Source: Methylotuvimicrobium alcaliphilum 20Z (GTDB lineage: Bacteria > Pseudomonadota > Gammaproteobacteria > Methylococcales > Methylomonadaceae). From it: a stretch of 64,000 nt of DNA. The position numbers were made by a program, and so were the translations under genes. The DNA lies in contig NC_016112.1 of the NCBI RefSeq assembly GCF_000968535.2, forward strand, positions 806,001-870,000, in the 5' to 3' direction. This document shows, one piece after another, positions 1-8,358 of this stretch. The notes below the pieces were generated by a model, which did not search any database, had not been told where the DNA came from, and saw only the letters and a program-made list of their open reading frames with translations. Each line of letters begins with the position of its first letter. Positions within the stretch are counted from its first letter, which is position 1.

Positions 1-1
1 G

Positions 2-259
2 ATTATTCCGGAAGACACCACCAACCGAGGGCAGGTTGATATGACAGTCATATTGGGCGACTTTATTTATGTCATGGAAATCAAACTTGATAAAAGCGCC
101 GATTACCAAAAACAAACGCCCAATCCAGCCTTGCAACAAATTCAAGATAAAGCCTATGCACAAAAATATATAGTCGGCGAACAAACGGTGTTTGAAGTCG
201 GTTTAATCTTTAATCAAGTTCAACGGAACCTGGCGCAACTCGACTGGCGAAAATTATGA
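2..259 (+). CDS. C-terminal part of AAA-ATPase-like / PD-(D/E)XK nuclease-family protein (5' end outside window)
   Basis: The reading frame is open from the first bases and ends in TGA at 257-259, so this is the tail of a gene that begins upstream of the window. The 85 visible residues match the C-terminus of the next gene almost residue for residue, including the 'GQVDM' and 'VMEIKL' stretches that form the Asp and Glu-x-Lys core of a PD-(D/E)XK nuclease-like domain (DUF1703 type). It is therefore the end of a tandem paralogue. The stop overlaps the start of the next gene by four bases, so the two are probably cotranscribed and translationally coupled. The ATPase half is not visible and is inferred from the paralogue. 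Confidence 0.8.
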   Translation: MIPEDTTNRGQVDMTVILGDFIYVMEIKLDKSADYQKQTPNPALQQIQDKAYAQKYIVGEQTVFEVGLIFNQVQRNLAQLDWRKL

Positions 260-1851
260 AGACGTTAAAAAAACTGCCATTAGCCATACAAACCTTCGCC
301 GAAATACGGGAAAATCCGTATTGCTATGTTGATAAAACGCCCTTGATAGCGCGACTAATTGACGCAGGCAAAGCCTATTTCTTATCCCGTCCGCGCCGCT
401 TCGGCAAAAGCTTATTGGTCGACACCTTAAAAGAATTGTTCGAAGGCAATCGAGCCTTATTCGAAGGTTTATATATTCATGATAAATGGGATTGGAGCAA
501 GTCCTATCCCGTTATTAAAATCGATTTTGCTTCCGGCATCTTACAGAGCCGAAAGCAGCTCGACGAGCGAATTGAAATCATCTTGACCGAAAATCAACAA
601 AGGCTAGGCGTCGAATCCGGCAATCAGCGTGCCGATATTCCGGGTAAATTTACGGATTTAATCTTGAAAGCCCGCGAAAAATACGGCCAAAAAGTCGTCG
701 TCTTAGTCGATGAATACGACAAGCCGATCTTGGACAACATCGACTATCCGGAACGCGCTGCCGAAGTCCGCGAGGGATTGAAAAACATCTACTCGGTACT
801 GAAAGGCCAGGACGCGCATCTGCAATTCATATTTATGACCGGCGTGAGCAAATTTTCCAAAGTCAGCTTGTTTAGCGGTTTGAACCAACTTAAAGATATT
901 ACCCTGGACGAGAATTACGCCACTATTTGCGGTTATACCCAACAGGATTTAGAGACCGTCTTTGCCGGGCATTTAGCCGATGTTGATTGGGCGCAACTAA
1001 AAGATTGGTACAACGGCTACCAATTTTTAGGCGAGCCGGTTTACAATCCTTACGATATTCTATTATTCATCAGCGGCAACCAACGCTACCGTAACTACTG
1101 GTTCGAAACCGGCAACCCCAGCTTTTTAATCAAATTGTTCCAACAAAAAGCCTATTTTCTGCCGGACTTGGAACAGCTGGAAGCTTCCGAAGAAATACTG
1201 GACTCGTTCGACGTCGAAGCGATAGACCCGGTTACCTTGCTGTTTCAGGCCGGGTATCTGACGATCGAAAAAGCGTATACGGGTTTTGACGGCCAATTTC
1301 TGTTTCAACTCAAAGTGCCCAACCGGGAAGTGCGGCAGGCGCTCAACTCGCACTTCATCAACGGCTACACCCAAACGCTGGCGAGCGAAAAACTCAAAAT
1401 ACAGCATCAGGTTTTTGACAGTCTGAATCAAGGTGATTTGGTACAGTTGCAGACCGTGCTGCAACGCCTATTCGCCGGCATTCCCTGGCGCAATTTTACT
1501 CACAATGCATTGCCCGAGTCGGAAGGCTACTACGCCAGCGTTCTCTATGCGTATTTCGCGAGCTTGAACGCGACGATTATTCCGGAAGACACCACAAACC
1601 GAGGGCAGGTTGATATGACGGTTATGTTGGGCGACTTTATTTATGTCATGGAAATCAAGCTGGACAAAAGTACGGATTACCAGCCGCAAGATCCCAACCC
1701 GGCTTTACAGCAAATTCAGGATAAAGGGTATGCCGAAAAATATTCCGGGCAGGGCAAAGCCGTATTCGAAGCCGGGCTGGTGTTCAATCGAACTCGGCGA
1801 AACCTGGTTCAGCTTGATTACAGCGATTACCTAAAGCGGATGGCTCGTTGA
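256..1851 (+). CDS. AAA-ATPase-like domain protein with C-terminal PD-(D/E)XK nuclease-like domain
   Basis: A 531-residue protein of the AAA-ATPase_like plus DUF1703 architecture. The N-terminal half has 'YVDKTPLI' followed by a P-loop-like 'SRPRRFGKSLL' near residues 44-54 and a Walker B-like 'VVVLVDEYDKPI' near residue 150. The last 90 residues carry D and ExK residues (near 453 and 466-468) of a PD-(D/E)XK nuclease fold. These proteins are common in multicopy families in free-living bacteria; their role is not established, although nuclease/mobile or defence functions have been suggested. The start overlaps the stop of the upstream paralogue (ATGA). Domain assignment is confident; function is not. 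Confidence 0.85.
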   Translation: MKTLKKLPLAIQTFAEIRENPYCYVDKTPLIARLIDAGKAYFLSRPRRFGKSLLVDTLKELFEGNRALFEGLYIHDKWDWSKSYPVIKIDFASGILQSRKQLDERIEIILTENQQRLGVESGNQRADIPGKFTDLILKAREKYGQKVVVLVDEYDKPILDNIDYPERAAEVREGLKNIYSVLKGQDAHLQFIFMTGVSKFSKVSLFSGLNQLKDITLDENYATICGYTQQDLETVFAGHLADVDWAQLKDWYNGYQFLGEPVYNPYDILLFISGNQRYRNYWFETGNPSFLIKLFQQKAYFLPDLEQLEASEEILDSFDVEAIDPVTLLFQAGYLTIEKAYTGFDGQFLFQLKVPNREVRQALNSHFINGYTQTLASEKLKIQHQVFDSLNQGDLVQLQTVLQRLFAGIPWRNFTHNALPESEGYYASVLYAYFASLNATIIPEDTTNRGQVDMTVMLGDFIYVMEIKLDKSTDYQPQDPNPALQQIQDKGYAEKYSGQGKAVFEAGLVFNRTRRNLVQLDYSDYLKRMAR

Positions 1852-1871
1852 AAGTTGTAAATTGAAGGCTC

Positions 1872-2500
1872 TTGAAAACTTCGATGACACCTATGAAAAA
1901 GAAATCAATGATGAAACACGACGCCGGCTTGCGTGAACGTCACGATGACAGCATTTGGCGGCTGAAATTCAAAGAGACCTGGCTGTATCTGAATTTGTTG
2001 CTAGAATTTCAATCCGGTGACGAATATTTCATGACCTACATGGGCTTTTGTTTCAAGATATCATGTGCTCTCAGATCTTGAGCAAAGGCGACTTATTTCC
2101 AGCAATTCCCAATTTGGAGATCAAAAAGGGTGAGGGCTTGGCGAGGATGTCGGCAGCAGGGAGCTGCCGCCAAGCCCCCATGGATGGGTTTACGGCGCTC
2201 CTCGACAGGCATACCCCACACCCTAAAATCGGCGAAACTGCTCAAACTGGGAATTGCTGACTTATTTCCGCCGATCATGCCTATCGTCATTTACAACGGC
2301 TCGTCCGATTGGACAGGTTGACACGCAGCACTATCAAAAGATGAGTCGAAGCTCGCTATTTGGCTTAGCCGCTTATTACGCGTAAGATTTAAACAAGACA
2401 GTATTCCAGAATATCAAGAACTCAAAACGAGGTAGATGTCATGTTGGCTGAACGGATGACCAACTGGACAAGGCAATAGGAAGAGAGAGGCAAAAAAAAG
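1872..2500 (+). pseudogene. Rpn-family recombination-promoting nuclease/putative transposase, decayed and interrupted
   Basis: Pieces of a Rpn/YhgA-type protein can be read in order but in different frames. 'KHDAGLRE' and 'DDSIWRLKF..WLYLNLLLEFQS' lie around 1910-2015, 'FQDIMCSQILSKGDLFP' at 2050-2100, 'PIMPIVIYNGSSDWT' at 2270-2320, and 'VRFKQDSIPEYQEL' followed by 'MLAERMTNW' at 2380-2465. The break between 'GDLFP' and 'PIMPI' is exactly where a 158-bp inverted-repeat element (2101-2258) sits. Other frame changes and a missing middle of the N-terminal domain show that the gene is dead independently of that insertion. Identification rests on order and spacing of family motifs recalled from RpnA-like proteins. 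Confidence 0.7.
2101..2258. mobile_element. MITE-like inverted-repeat element inserted in the rpn pseudogene, with target duplication
   Basis: A 158-bp segment bounded by inverted repeats: AGCAATTCCCAATTTG at 2101-2116 and its complement with one mismatch at 2243-2258. It is flanked by the 11-bp direct repeat GACTTATTTCC (2090-2100 and 2259-2269). Removing the element and one copy of the direct repeat rejoins the Rpn protein in frame (GDLFP/PIMPI). The interior carries the conserved core of the dispersed palindromic family described for 49767-49989, including a CCCATGGATGGGTT stretch. No coding capacity is credible; short ORFs across it are accidental. Confidence 0.75.
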
Positions 2501-2687
2501 AGGTGCCGGACAAGAAGCCGTTGATCGAAGACGAACGCACCGGCATCTTCGCCATTCGGTTTCAAGCCGATGGCGGGCTGGGACGTATCATGCAAATTAA
2601 CGGCCCTTTGAACGCTCAGCTGGGAATGAGTTCCTCCAGCCTACATTCATAGCGGGTTTCGCGATTATGATTTGAATTCAAGAGTTT
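2259..2687. other. Rpn remnant followed by apparently non-coding DNA upstream of pseB
   Basis: The first 220 bases hold the 3' part of the rpn pseudogene. From about 2500 to 2660 a short open stretch reads 'DERTGIFAIRFQADGG..' with no start or family I recognise; it may be another gene fragment. I see no clear promoter or terminator before pseB. Confidence 0.35.
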
Positions 2688-3692
2688 ATGATAAACGGAA
2701 AAAGTATATTGATAACCGGTGGCACCGGTTCTTTCGGCAAGCAATGTGTAAAAATGTTGCTGGAACGCTATAGTCCAAAAAAGCTGATTGTGTTTTCCAG
2801 GGACGAACTTAAGCAATACGAAATGCGTCAGGTTTTCAACCAGCCATGCATGCGCTATTTTATCGGTGATATTCGTGACTACAGTCGCTTGAAACGCGCA
2901 TTGGAAAATATCGATATCGTGATTCATGCGGCGGCTTTGAAACAAGTTCCGGCCGCCGAGTACAACCCGTTCGAATGCATCAAGACGAATGTATTGGGTG
3001 CGCAAAATTTGATCGAAGCCTGTTTGGATGCGAAGGTGCAGCATGTGGTCGCACTTTCAACCGACAAAGCCGCGGCGCCTATCAATTTATATGGCGCCAC
3101 TAAACTATGTTCGGATAAGCTGTTTGTTGCGGCAAATAACATCAAAGGTACGCGTGATATTAGGTTTAGCGTGGTGCGTTATGGGAATGTGATGGGAAGC
3201 CGCGGTTCGGTAATCCCGTTTTTTCTACAGCAGCGTAAAACAGGAGTGTTGCCGATCACTGACCCGGAAATGACTCGTTTCAACATCCGCTTGTGTGAAG
3301 GTATCGAGATGGTGTTATGGGCGCTTGAAAACGCCTGGGGCGGTGAGGTTTTCGTGCCGAAAATCCCGTCTTATCGCATCACGGATTTGGCTAGAGCGAT
3401 CGGGCCGGATTGTGAACAGCGTATCGTAGGTGTGCGCCCCGGAGAAAAAATTCACGAAGAAATGATTACCGAAAGCGATAGTTTCAATACGGTGGATTTG
3501 GGCAACTACTATGTCATTCTACCGGCCGGCGCATCTTATAATACGAAAAACTATTGCGCTCGAACCGGCGCGCAAAAGGTCCGGCCGGGTTTTCGATACG
3601 ATAGCGGCAGCAACGAACGTTTTCTCAGTGTTGAAGAATTACGGATTTTGATTGAAGCCTATGCTGTCGAGGAAGATTTGGCCGATCAATGA
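2688..3692 (+). CDS. pseB: UDP-N-acetylglucosamine 4,6-dehydratase (inverting), pseudaminic acid pathway
   Basis: First enzyme of CMP-pseudaminic acid synthesis: it removes water from UDP-GlcNAc and inverts C5, giving the 4-keto-6-deoxy-L-altro sugar nucleotide, with NADP bound in the cytosol. The 334-residue length is normal. The short-chain dehydrogenase features are visible: dinucleotide motif GGTGSFG at 11-17, 'STDK' at 124-127 and the catalytic YxxxK as YGATK at 135-139. The stop overlaps the start of the next gene by four bases (ATGA), and that gene encodes the next enzyme. PseB was chosen over other UDP-GlcNAc dehydratases because of this pairing and the other pse genes nearby. Confidence 0.93.
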   Translation: MINGKSILITGGTGSFGKQCVKMLLERYSPKKLIVFSRDELKQYEMRQVFNQPCMRYFIGDIRDYSRLKRALENIDIVIHAAALKQVPAAEYNPFECIKTNVLGAQNLIEACLDAKVQHVVALSTDKAAAPINLYGATKLCSDKLFVAANNIKGTRDIRFSVVRYGNVMGSRGSVIPFFLQQRKTGVLPITDPEMTRFNIRLCEGIEMVLWALENAWGGEVFVPKIPSYRITDLARAIGPDCEQRIVGVRPGEKIHEEMITESDSFNTVDLGNYYVILPAGASYNTKNYCARTGAQKVRPGFRYDSGSNERFLSVEELRILIEAYAVEEDLADQ

Positions 3693-4846
3693 TTCCATAC
3701 GGTAAACAAAACATCAACGAAGACGATATACAAGCGGTTGTTAAAGTTCTGCGCTCGGATTTTCTAACGCAAGGGCCGGTGGTTCCGGCTTTTGAAGCTG
3801 CGGTTGCCGAGTATTGCAAGGCAGGCTTTGCCGTTGCCGTCAATAGCGCCACTTCCGCATTACATGTGGCATGTCTGGCGTTGGAGGTTGGCCCGGGCGA
3901 TTGGGTTTGGACGTCGCCTAATACTTTTGCGGCTAGCGCCAATTGTGCATTGTATTGCGGCGCCAAAGTCGATTTCGTGGATATTGATCCTGCTACTTAT
4001 AATCTTGACGTGGCCTGTTTGACGCAAAAATTAGCCGAGGCCGAGGAGTTAGGGCGATTGCCTAAAGTCGTTATCCCGGTGCATTTCGGCGGTTTATCTT
4101 GCGATATGGCGCCGATTCGCGAATTAAGCAGGCGTTACGGTTTCAAAATCATCGAAGACGCTTCGCACGGCATCGGCGGCCGTTATCGGAATCGATCTAT
4201 CGGCTGCTGCGAATATTCGGACATTACCGTGTTCAGCTTTCATCCGGTCAAGATCATCACTACTGGAGAGGGCGGCATGGCACTGACTAACGATGCTGGT
4301 TTGGCCAAACGCATGGCTAGGCTGCGCAGCCATGGTATTACCCGAGAGCCGTCTGAAATGACACATGCTCCAGACGGCCCTTGGTACTACCAACAAATCG
4401 AGTTGGGTTTCAATTACCGCATGACCGATGTGCAAGCGGCCTTGGGATTGAGCCAACTGCGTCGCCTGGATAAATTTATCGAGCGTCGGCATGAATTAGC
4501 TGAGTGTTATCGTCAGCAACTTAAAGGGTTGCCACTGACATGGCAAATGGAAAATTGTCATTCAGCGCTGCATTTGTTTGTAATCCGGTTGCAAACCGAG
4601 CATTGCGGAATATCTCGGTTGGACCTGTTCAATGCCTTACGCGACGCCGGTATTGGCGTCAATGTGCATTACATTCCGGTGCATCTACAGCCTTATTATC
4701 GCGGCTTGGGCTTTAAGCTTGGCGACTTCCCAGAAGCAGAGCGCTATTATCGAGAGTCAATCACGTTGCCGCTTTTTCCTGATTTAACAAAAAACGACAT
4801 TGCACGGGTTGTGGGAGCTTTAGCAAAATGTATTCATTTGCCGTAA
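3689..4846 (+). CDS. pseC: UDP-4-amino-4,6-dideoxy-N-acetyl-beta-L-altrosamine transaminase
   Basis: Pyridoxal-phosphate aminotransferase of the DegT/DnrJ/EryC1 family that converts the PseB 4-keto product to the 4-amino sugar. The 385-residue protein opens with 'MIPYGKQNIN', typical of PseC, has 'NSATSALHVACLAL' for cofactor phosphate binding near 52-65, 'EDASHGIG' near 156-163, and the Schiff-base lysine at about 188 in 'SFHPVKIITTGEGG'. It is translationally coupled to pseB. No frameshift or truncation is seen. Confidence 0.93.
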   Translation: MIPYGKQNINEDDIQAVVKVLRSDFLTQGPVVPAFEAAVAEYCKAGFAVAVNSATSALHVACLALEVGPGDWVWTSPNTFAASANCALYCGAKVDFVDIDPATYNLDVACLTQKLAEAEELGRLPKVVIPVHFGGLSCDMAPIRELSRRYGFKIIEDASHGIGGRYRNRSIGCCEYSDITVFSFHPVKIITTGEGGMALTNDAGLAKRMARLRSHGITREPSEMTHAPDGPWYYQQIELGFNYRMTDVQAALGLSQLRRLDKFIERRHELAECYRQQLKGLPLTWQMENCHSALHLFVIRLQTEHCGISRLDLFNALRDAGIGVNVHYIPVHLQPYYRGLGFKLGDFPEAERYYRESITLPLFPDLTKNDIARVVGALAKCIHLP

Positions 4847-5117
4847 ACGTTTCTATGTCCATTGCGGTTATTTTAAATGTAATGGAGAAAATAGTTTGAT
4901 AACCAGTACGCTGGTTTGGCTGTATATGCGCGATGCGCGTGCCCGAATCCTACGCGATTAATTAATATGGCTCAGAATAAACTGGATGTAGATGATCGTG
5001 CTAGACAAATAGTGATGGAAAACTTCACGGTTGCCAATACGGCACAATCGATCATCGATGTTTTGTCTCTTGGTGTTTGATGTTTAATGATTTGTTTGTT
5101 GTTGAAAGTTTAATGAA
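4847..5117 (+). pseudogene. Probable glycosyltransferase C-terminal remnant between pseC and pseF
   Basis: No complete gene lies here although both flanks belong to one pathway. A frame from about 4938 to 5080 (ATG at 4968) ends in a peptide with 'DDRARQIVMENFT' and 'SIIDVLSL', which looks like the last helix of a GT-B glycosyltransferase. Nothing of the catalytic domain is left. It suggests a gene was deleted between pseC and pseF, possibly the place where pseH or a glycosyltransferase once stood. The identification is by resemblance only. Confidence 0.35.
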
Positions 5118-5804
5118 ATGAAAATAGCCGTCATTCCCGCCCGAGGCGGTAGCAAGCGCATCCCGCGTAAAAATATCAAGGATTTTTGCGGTAAACCGAT
5201 GCTGGCGTGGTCTATTGAAGCAGCCAAAGCGAGCGGGATGTTCGACCATATTATCGTTTCCACCGACGATACTGAAATTGCCGAGATCGCAAAGACATGG
5301 GGCGCCGAGGTGCCGTTCATGCGGCCCGCCGAATTGGCCAATGATTTCGCGGGTACCGGCGTGGTTACCAGGCACGCCGCCGAATGGGCGCTTGAACATT
5401 ACGGCAATATCGAGTTTGTTTGTGCGATTTACGCGACGGCACCATTCATCAAACCCAGCGATTTGATTTCTGGATTTGAACTGATGACCAAGCACAACAA
5501 GTCAAAATGTTTCGCCGCGACTCGTTTTCCCTACCCGATTCAACGCGCGTTGCGCATTACCCAAACTAGCGGTGTGGCGATGTTTCAGCCGGAACACATG
5601 GGGACTCGCTCACAGGACCTTGAGCCGGCTTATCACGATGCAGGACAATTTTATTGGGCTACTATGCAATCCATCCTAGATGGCGTTCCTACTTTTTCGG
5701 AAGCTGCCGTTCCGTTGATTCTTCCCAGGCATCGTGTTCAAGATATAGATACCGAGGAAGACTGGCAATTCGCCGAAATGCTGTTCAAACTCTATAAGGA
5801 ATGA
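5118..5804 (+). CDS. pseF: Pseudaminic acid cytidylyltransferase
   Basis: Last step of donor synthesis: it couples pseudaminic acid to CMP from CTP. The 228-residue protein starts with the nucleotide-binding signature 'IPARGGSKRIPRKNIK' (residues 5-20) followed by 'GKPMLAWSIEAA', characteristic of CMP-sialic/pseudaminic acid synthetases, and 'STDDTEIAEIA'. The downstream gene begins inside its last codons (ATGA overlap at 5801-5804), and that gene is pseG, which supports PseF rather than NeuA. Confidence 0.92.
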   Translation: MKIAVIPARGGSKRIPRKNIKDFCGKPMLAWSIEAAKASGMFDHIIVSTDDTEIAEIAKTWGAEVPFMRPAELANDFAGTGVVTRHAAEWALEHYGNIEFVCAIYATAPFIKPSDLISGFELMTKHNKSKCFAATRFPYPIQRALRITQTSGVAMFQPEHMGTRSQDLEPAYHDAGQFYWATMQSILDGVPTFSEAAVPLILPRHRVQDIDTEEDWQFAEMLFKLYKE

Positions 5805-6913
5805 ATATCGTTTTTCGCGCCGACGCCTCAGTGCGAATCGGCATAGGGCATATCATGCGTTGCCTGACATTGGCGGACGCATTGGCTATCGAAGGGCATG
5901 ACTGTACCTTTGTTACCAGAAATCACTCCGGGCATTTAGCGGATTTGATTCAACGGCGCGGTCATCGCGTCGCATTAATGGAGCCACCCGCTAAAAATGG
6001 TTCAAATGAAACCGGCGATTCCGAATATGCCGAATGGCTTGGCGCCAGTTGGCAGGCTGACGCCGAGGAAACCATCGAGCTCTTGCAAGATAGCAAAGCC
6101 GATTGGTTGATTGTCGATCATTACGCCATCGACCACCGCTGGCATAAAGTTTTGCGGCCCGCGGCCGAAAAAATCTTAGTCGTCGATGATTTGGCAAACC
6201 GTGCCTTGGATTGCGAAGTTGTGCTAAATCAAAATTACGGTTGCCGCGAAAATGATTACCGCAAACGAGTTAGGCCGGACTGCTTATTACTCTTGGGGCC
6301 GCGTTACGCGTTATTGAGGCCGGAATTTTCGCAGTTAAGGCCGCAAGCCATCGAAAAGCGTAAGACCTTTCAAGGTATACGGCGAATTTTGGTATCCATG
6401 GGCGGAACCGATGCGGATAATGCAACCTCTCTGGTGTTACAGACCTTGGCTGGGGTTGATTGGCCAAAACCGCCGGAAATTGACGTAGTACTGAACAGCC
6501 GGGCTCCGCATCTGCAGTCAGTCATCGAAAGCGCCCGGCTGCATCCTTTGGCCGTTTCGGTGGCCGTCGATGTGAATGACATGGCCGAACGGATGCTGCG
6601 AGCGGATTTGGCGTTTGGTGCCGGCGGGGTGACTACATGGGAGCGTTGTTGTTTGGGGCTTCCGTCGCTAGTTATAATGACGGCAAATAATCAGAATTTT
6701 ACGATTCAAACTTTGCATGAGTTCGGTGTGATTTTTAGCCTTGGCCCTAAGAACGATTTTATTCGCGATATTTTTATGGACGACATAGAAGCATTGACAG
6801 GTTCCGATAAATGGCAAGAAATGTCCAGGCGTTCATTTGCGATGACAGATGGGGCTGGTTGCCTCGAAGTAAGTCACGCAATGATCAATATCTCAGGACA
6901 GGCTGCTAGATGA
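5801..6913 (+). CDS. pseG: UDP-2,4-diacetamido-2,4,6-trideoxy-beta-L-altropyranose hydrolase
   Basis: Removes UDP from the diacetamido sugar nucleotide in pseudaminic acid synthesis. The 370 residues have the GT-B-like fold signature: N-terminal 'GIGHIMRCLTLADAL' (the conserved Gly-His-x-x-Arg segment), 'VDHYAIDHRW', and the C-terminal 'FGAGGVTTWERCCLGLPSLV' uridine-binding region. It is translationally coupled to pseF. There is no fused PseH acetyltransferase domain, which some genomes have. The length is slightly above that of single-domain PseG. Confidence 0.9.
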   Translation: MNIVFRADASVRIGIGHIMRCLTLADALAIEGHDCTFVTRNHSGHLADLIQRRGHRVALMEPPAKNGSNETGDSEYAEWLGASWQADAEETIELLQDSKADWLIVDHYAIDHRWHKVLRPAAEKILVVDDLANRALDCEVVLNQNYGCRENDYRKRVRPDCLLLLGPRYALLRPEFSQLRPQAIEKRKTFQGIRRILVSMGGTDADNATSLVLQTLAGVDWPKPPEIDVVLNSRAPHLQSVIESARLHPLAVSVAVDVNDMAERMLRADLAFGAGGVTTWERCCLGLPSLVIMTANNQNFTIQTLHEFGVIFSLGPKNDFIRDIFMDDIEALTGSDKWQEMSRRSFAMTDGAGCLEVSHAMINISGQAAR

Positions 6914-6923
6914 GTCAAAATTG

Positions 6924-7340
6924 ATGAAAACCGTAATTACTTATGGGACTTTCGATTTGTTTCACGTAGGGCATGTCAACTTGTTACAAAGGGCGCGAGC
7001 TTTGGGAGATAGGTTGATAGTGGGAGTATCCACCGATGAATTTAACCTTAATGAGAAAGGTAAAACCACTATAGTGCCTTTTGAGCATCGAGTTAAAGTG
7101 CTGGAGAGTTGTCGTTACGTTGACCAGGTGATACCTGAGCACAACTGGCGGCAAAAGGAGAGCGATATTAAAAAATATGATGTTGACATCTTTGTTATTG
7201 GGGATGACTGGCAGGGCAAATTTGATGAGCTGAAGTCTTGTTGTGATGTGATTTATTTACCCAGAACCCGCAATATATCTTCCACTGCGATTAAGCAGGC
7301 AATGGCGGTTATCGAACAACTGAATAAAGAGCTAAATTGA
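6924..7340 (+). CDS. TagD-like glycerol-3-phosphate/ethanolamine-type cytidylyltransferase
   Basis: A 138-residue protein of the small nucleotidyltransferase family: 'YGTFDLFHVGHVNLL' holds the HxGH motif, and 'RTRNISSTAIK' corresponds to the ISSTxI motif. These enzymes activate a small phosphate alcohol (glycerol phosphate in TagD) with CTP. The substrate cannot be read from the sequence. Its position between pseG and glycosyltransferases, and a LicD-like phosphotransferase in the same island, suggest that it makes a CDP-linked donor for a phosphodiester decoration. A TTG three bases upstream is in frame, but ATG at 6924 is preferred. Confidence 0.8.
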   Translation: MKTVITYGTFDLFHVGHVNLLQRARALGDRLIVGVSTDEFNLNEKGKTTIVPFEHRVKVLESCRYVDQVIPEHNWRQKESDIKKYDVDIFVIGDDWQGKFDELKSCCDVIYLPRTRNISSTAIKQAMAVIEQLNKELN

Positions 7341-7341
7341 G

Positions 7342-8358
7342 ATGTCTGATCCCATAATTACAGCTCTAATGACTACCTATAACTGCGCTGATTATGTCGA
7401 GGAGACCATGATCAGCATTCTGGCACAGACATTTACTGATTTTGAGTTTCTCATTATTGATGATGGTTCAAGCGATGATACATGCGCACGAATCCGTCAA
7501 TTTGATGATCGTAGAATCCGTCTGTATTCAGAGCCAGACAATCAGGGAGTCGGGGCGAGGTTAAACCAAGCATTGAGCCTGATTCGAACGCCTTATATCG
7601 CTAAAGTGGATGCCGACGATATCAGTCTTCCGCATCGATTTTCTCAACAGTTGCAATTTTTACAGAAACATCCGCAATTTGGTATAGCAAAAAGCTATTT
7701 TGAGTATTTTACGGACGATCCGTTAGTCGCCCAAAGTGATCGCTTTCGGCAGTTTCGTTCGGTAAAAGAAGCTGAGCATAACTGCGTAAATCAGCCGGAC
7801 GATATCGCACAGCAATTACGGCGCTGGAATTGTGTGATACACACCAGTTATTTTGCCAAGACCGATGTTGTCAAACAAATAGGCTATGTCAAAAGTCGGG
7901 TTGGCGAGGATTACAGCTTATTCTATAAGGCAGCAAAAGCTGGAGTGATAATTGGTTGCGTGCCCGAGGTATTGGTAAGAATGCGTTTAAGTCAAAATTC
8001 TGTTACGACCAAACCTGATTCGGCATTTCATTTCGCTCAGGCATTAACTGCACTGAAATACGATGAGTTATCGGCACTTGCCAAGCGGCATGGGTCGCTT
8101 TGGTTGTATGGTACCGGTGGGTTGGCAAAAGGTATGGCTAAGGCATTTGCAGAGCATGGAATTGTTTTGGCTGGATTTATAGACAGACAAGCGGGAAGCC
8201 TCATACTGGAGGACGGCGAGGATTATCGAGTACTGCCATTAACGACCGATTTAGCCAGGGGCCTTGTTATTGCAGCGCAGCCGGTACGGGCAGAAATACT
8301 ACAGTTTTTTCTTGATGCCGGCTGGCAGGAGTGGGCAGATTTTATGGTGATTGCGTGA
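7342..8358 (+). CDS. Family 2 glycosyltransferase with C-terminal Rossmann-like domain
   Basis: Residues 1-220 form a GT-A domain: 'ALMTTYNCADYVEETMISIL', 'IIDDGSSDDT', and a metal-binding DxD as 'KVDADDISLPHRF'. The last 100 residues are separate and contain 'LYGTGGLAKGMAKAFAEHG' and 'LAGFIDRQAG', a nucleotide/sugar-nucleotide-binding-like fold resembling the N-terminal half of PglD/NeuD proteins. It probably adds a sugar to the surface or flagellar glycan; donor and acceptor are unknown. It overlaps the next glycosyltransferase by one base (TGATG). Confidence 0.85.
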   Translation: MSDPIITALMTTYNCADYVEETMISILAQTFTDFEFLIIDDGSSDDTCARIRQFDDRRIRLYSEPDNQGVGARLNQALSLIRTPYIAKVDADDISLPHRFSQQLQFLQKHPQFGIAKSYFEYFTDDPLVAQSDRFRQFRSVKEAEHNCVNQPDDIAQQLRRWNCVIHTSYFAKTDVVKQIGYVKSRVGEDYSLFYKAAKAGVIIGCVPEVLVRMRLSQNSVTTKPDSAFHFAQALTALKYDELSALAKRHGSLWLYGTGGLAKGMAKAFAEHGIVLAGFIDRQAGSLILEDGEDYRVLPLTTDLARGLVIAAQPVRAEILQFFLDAGWQEWADFMVIA

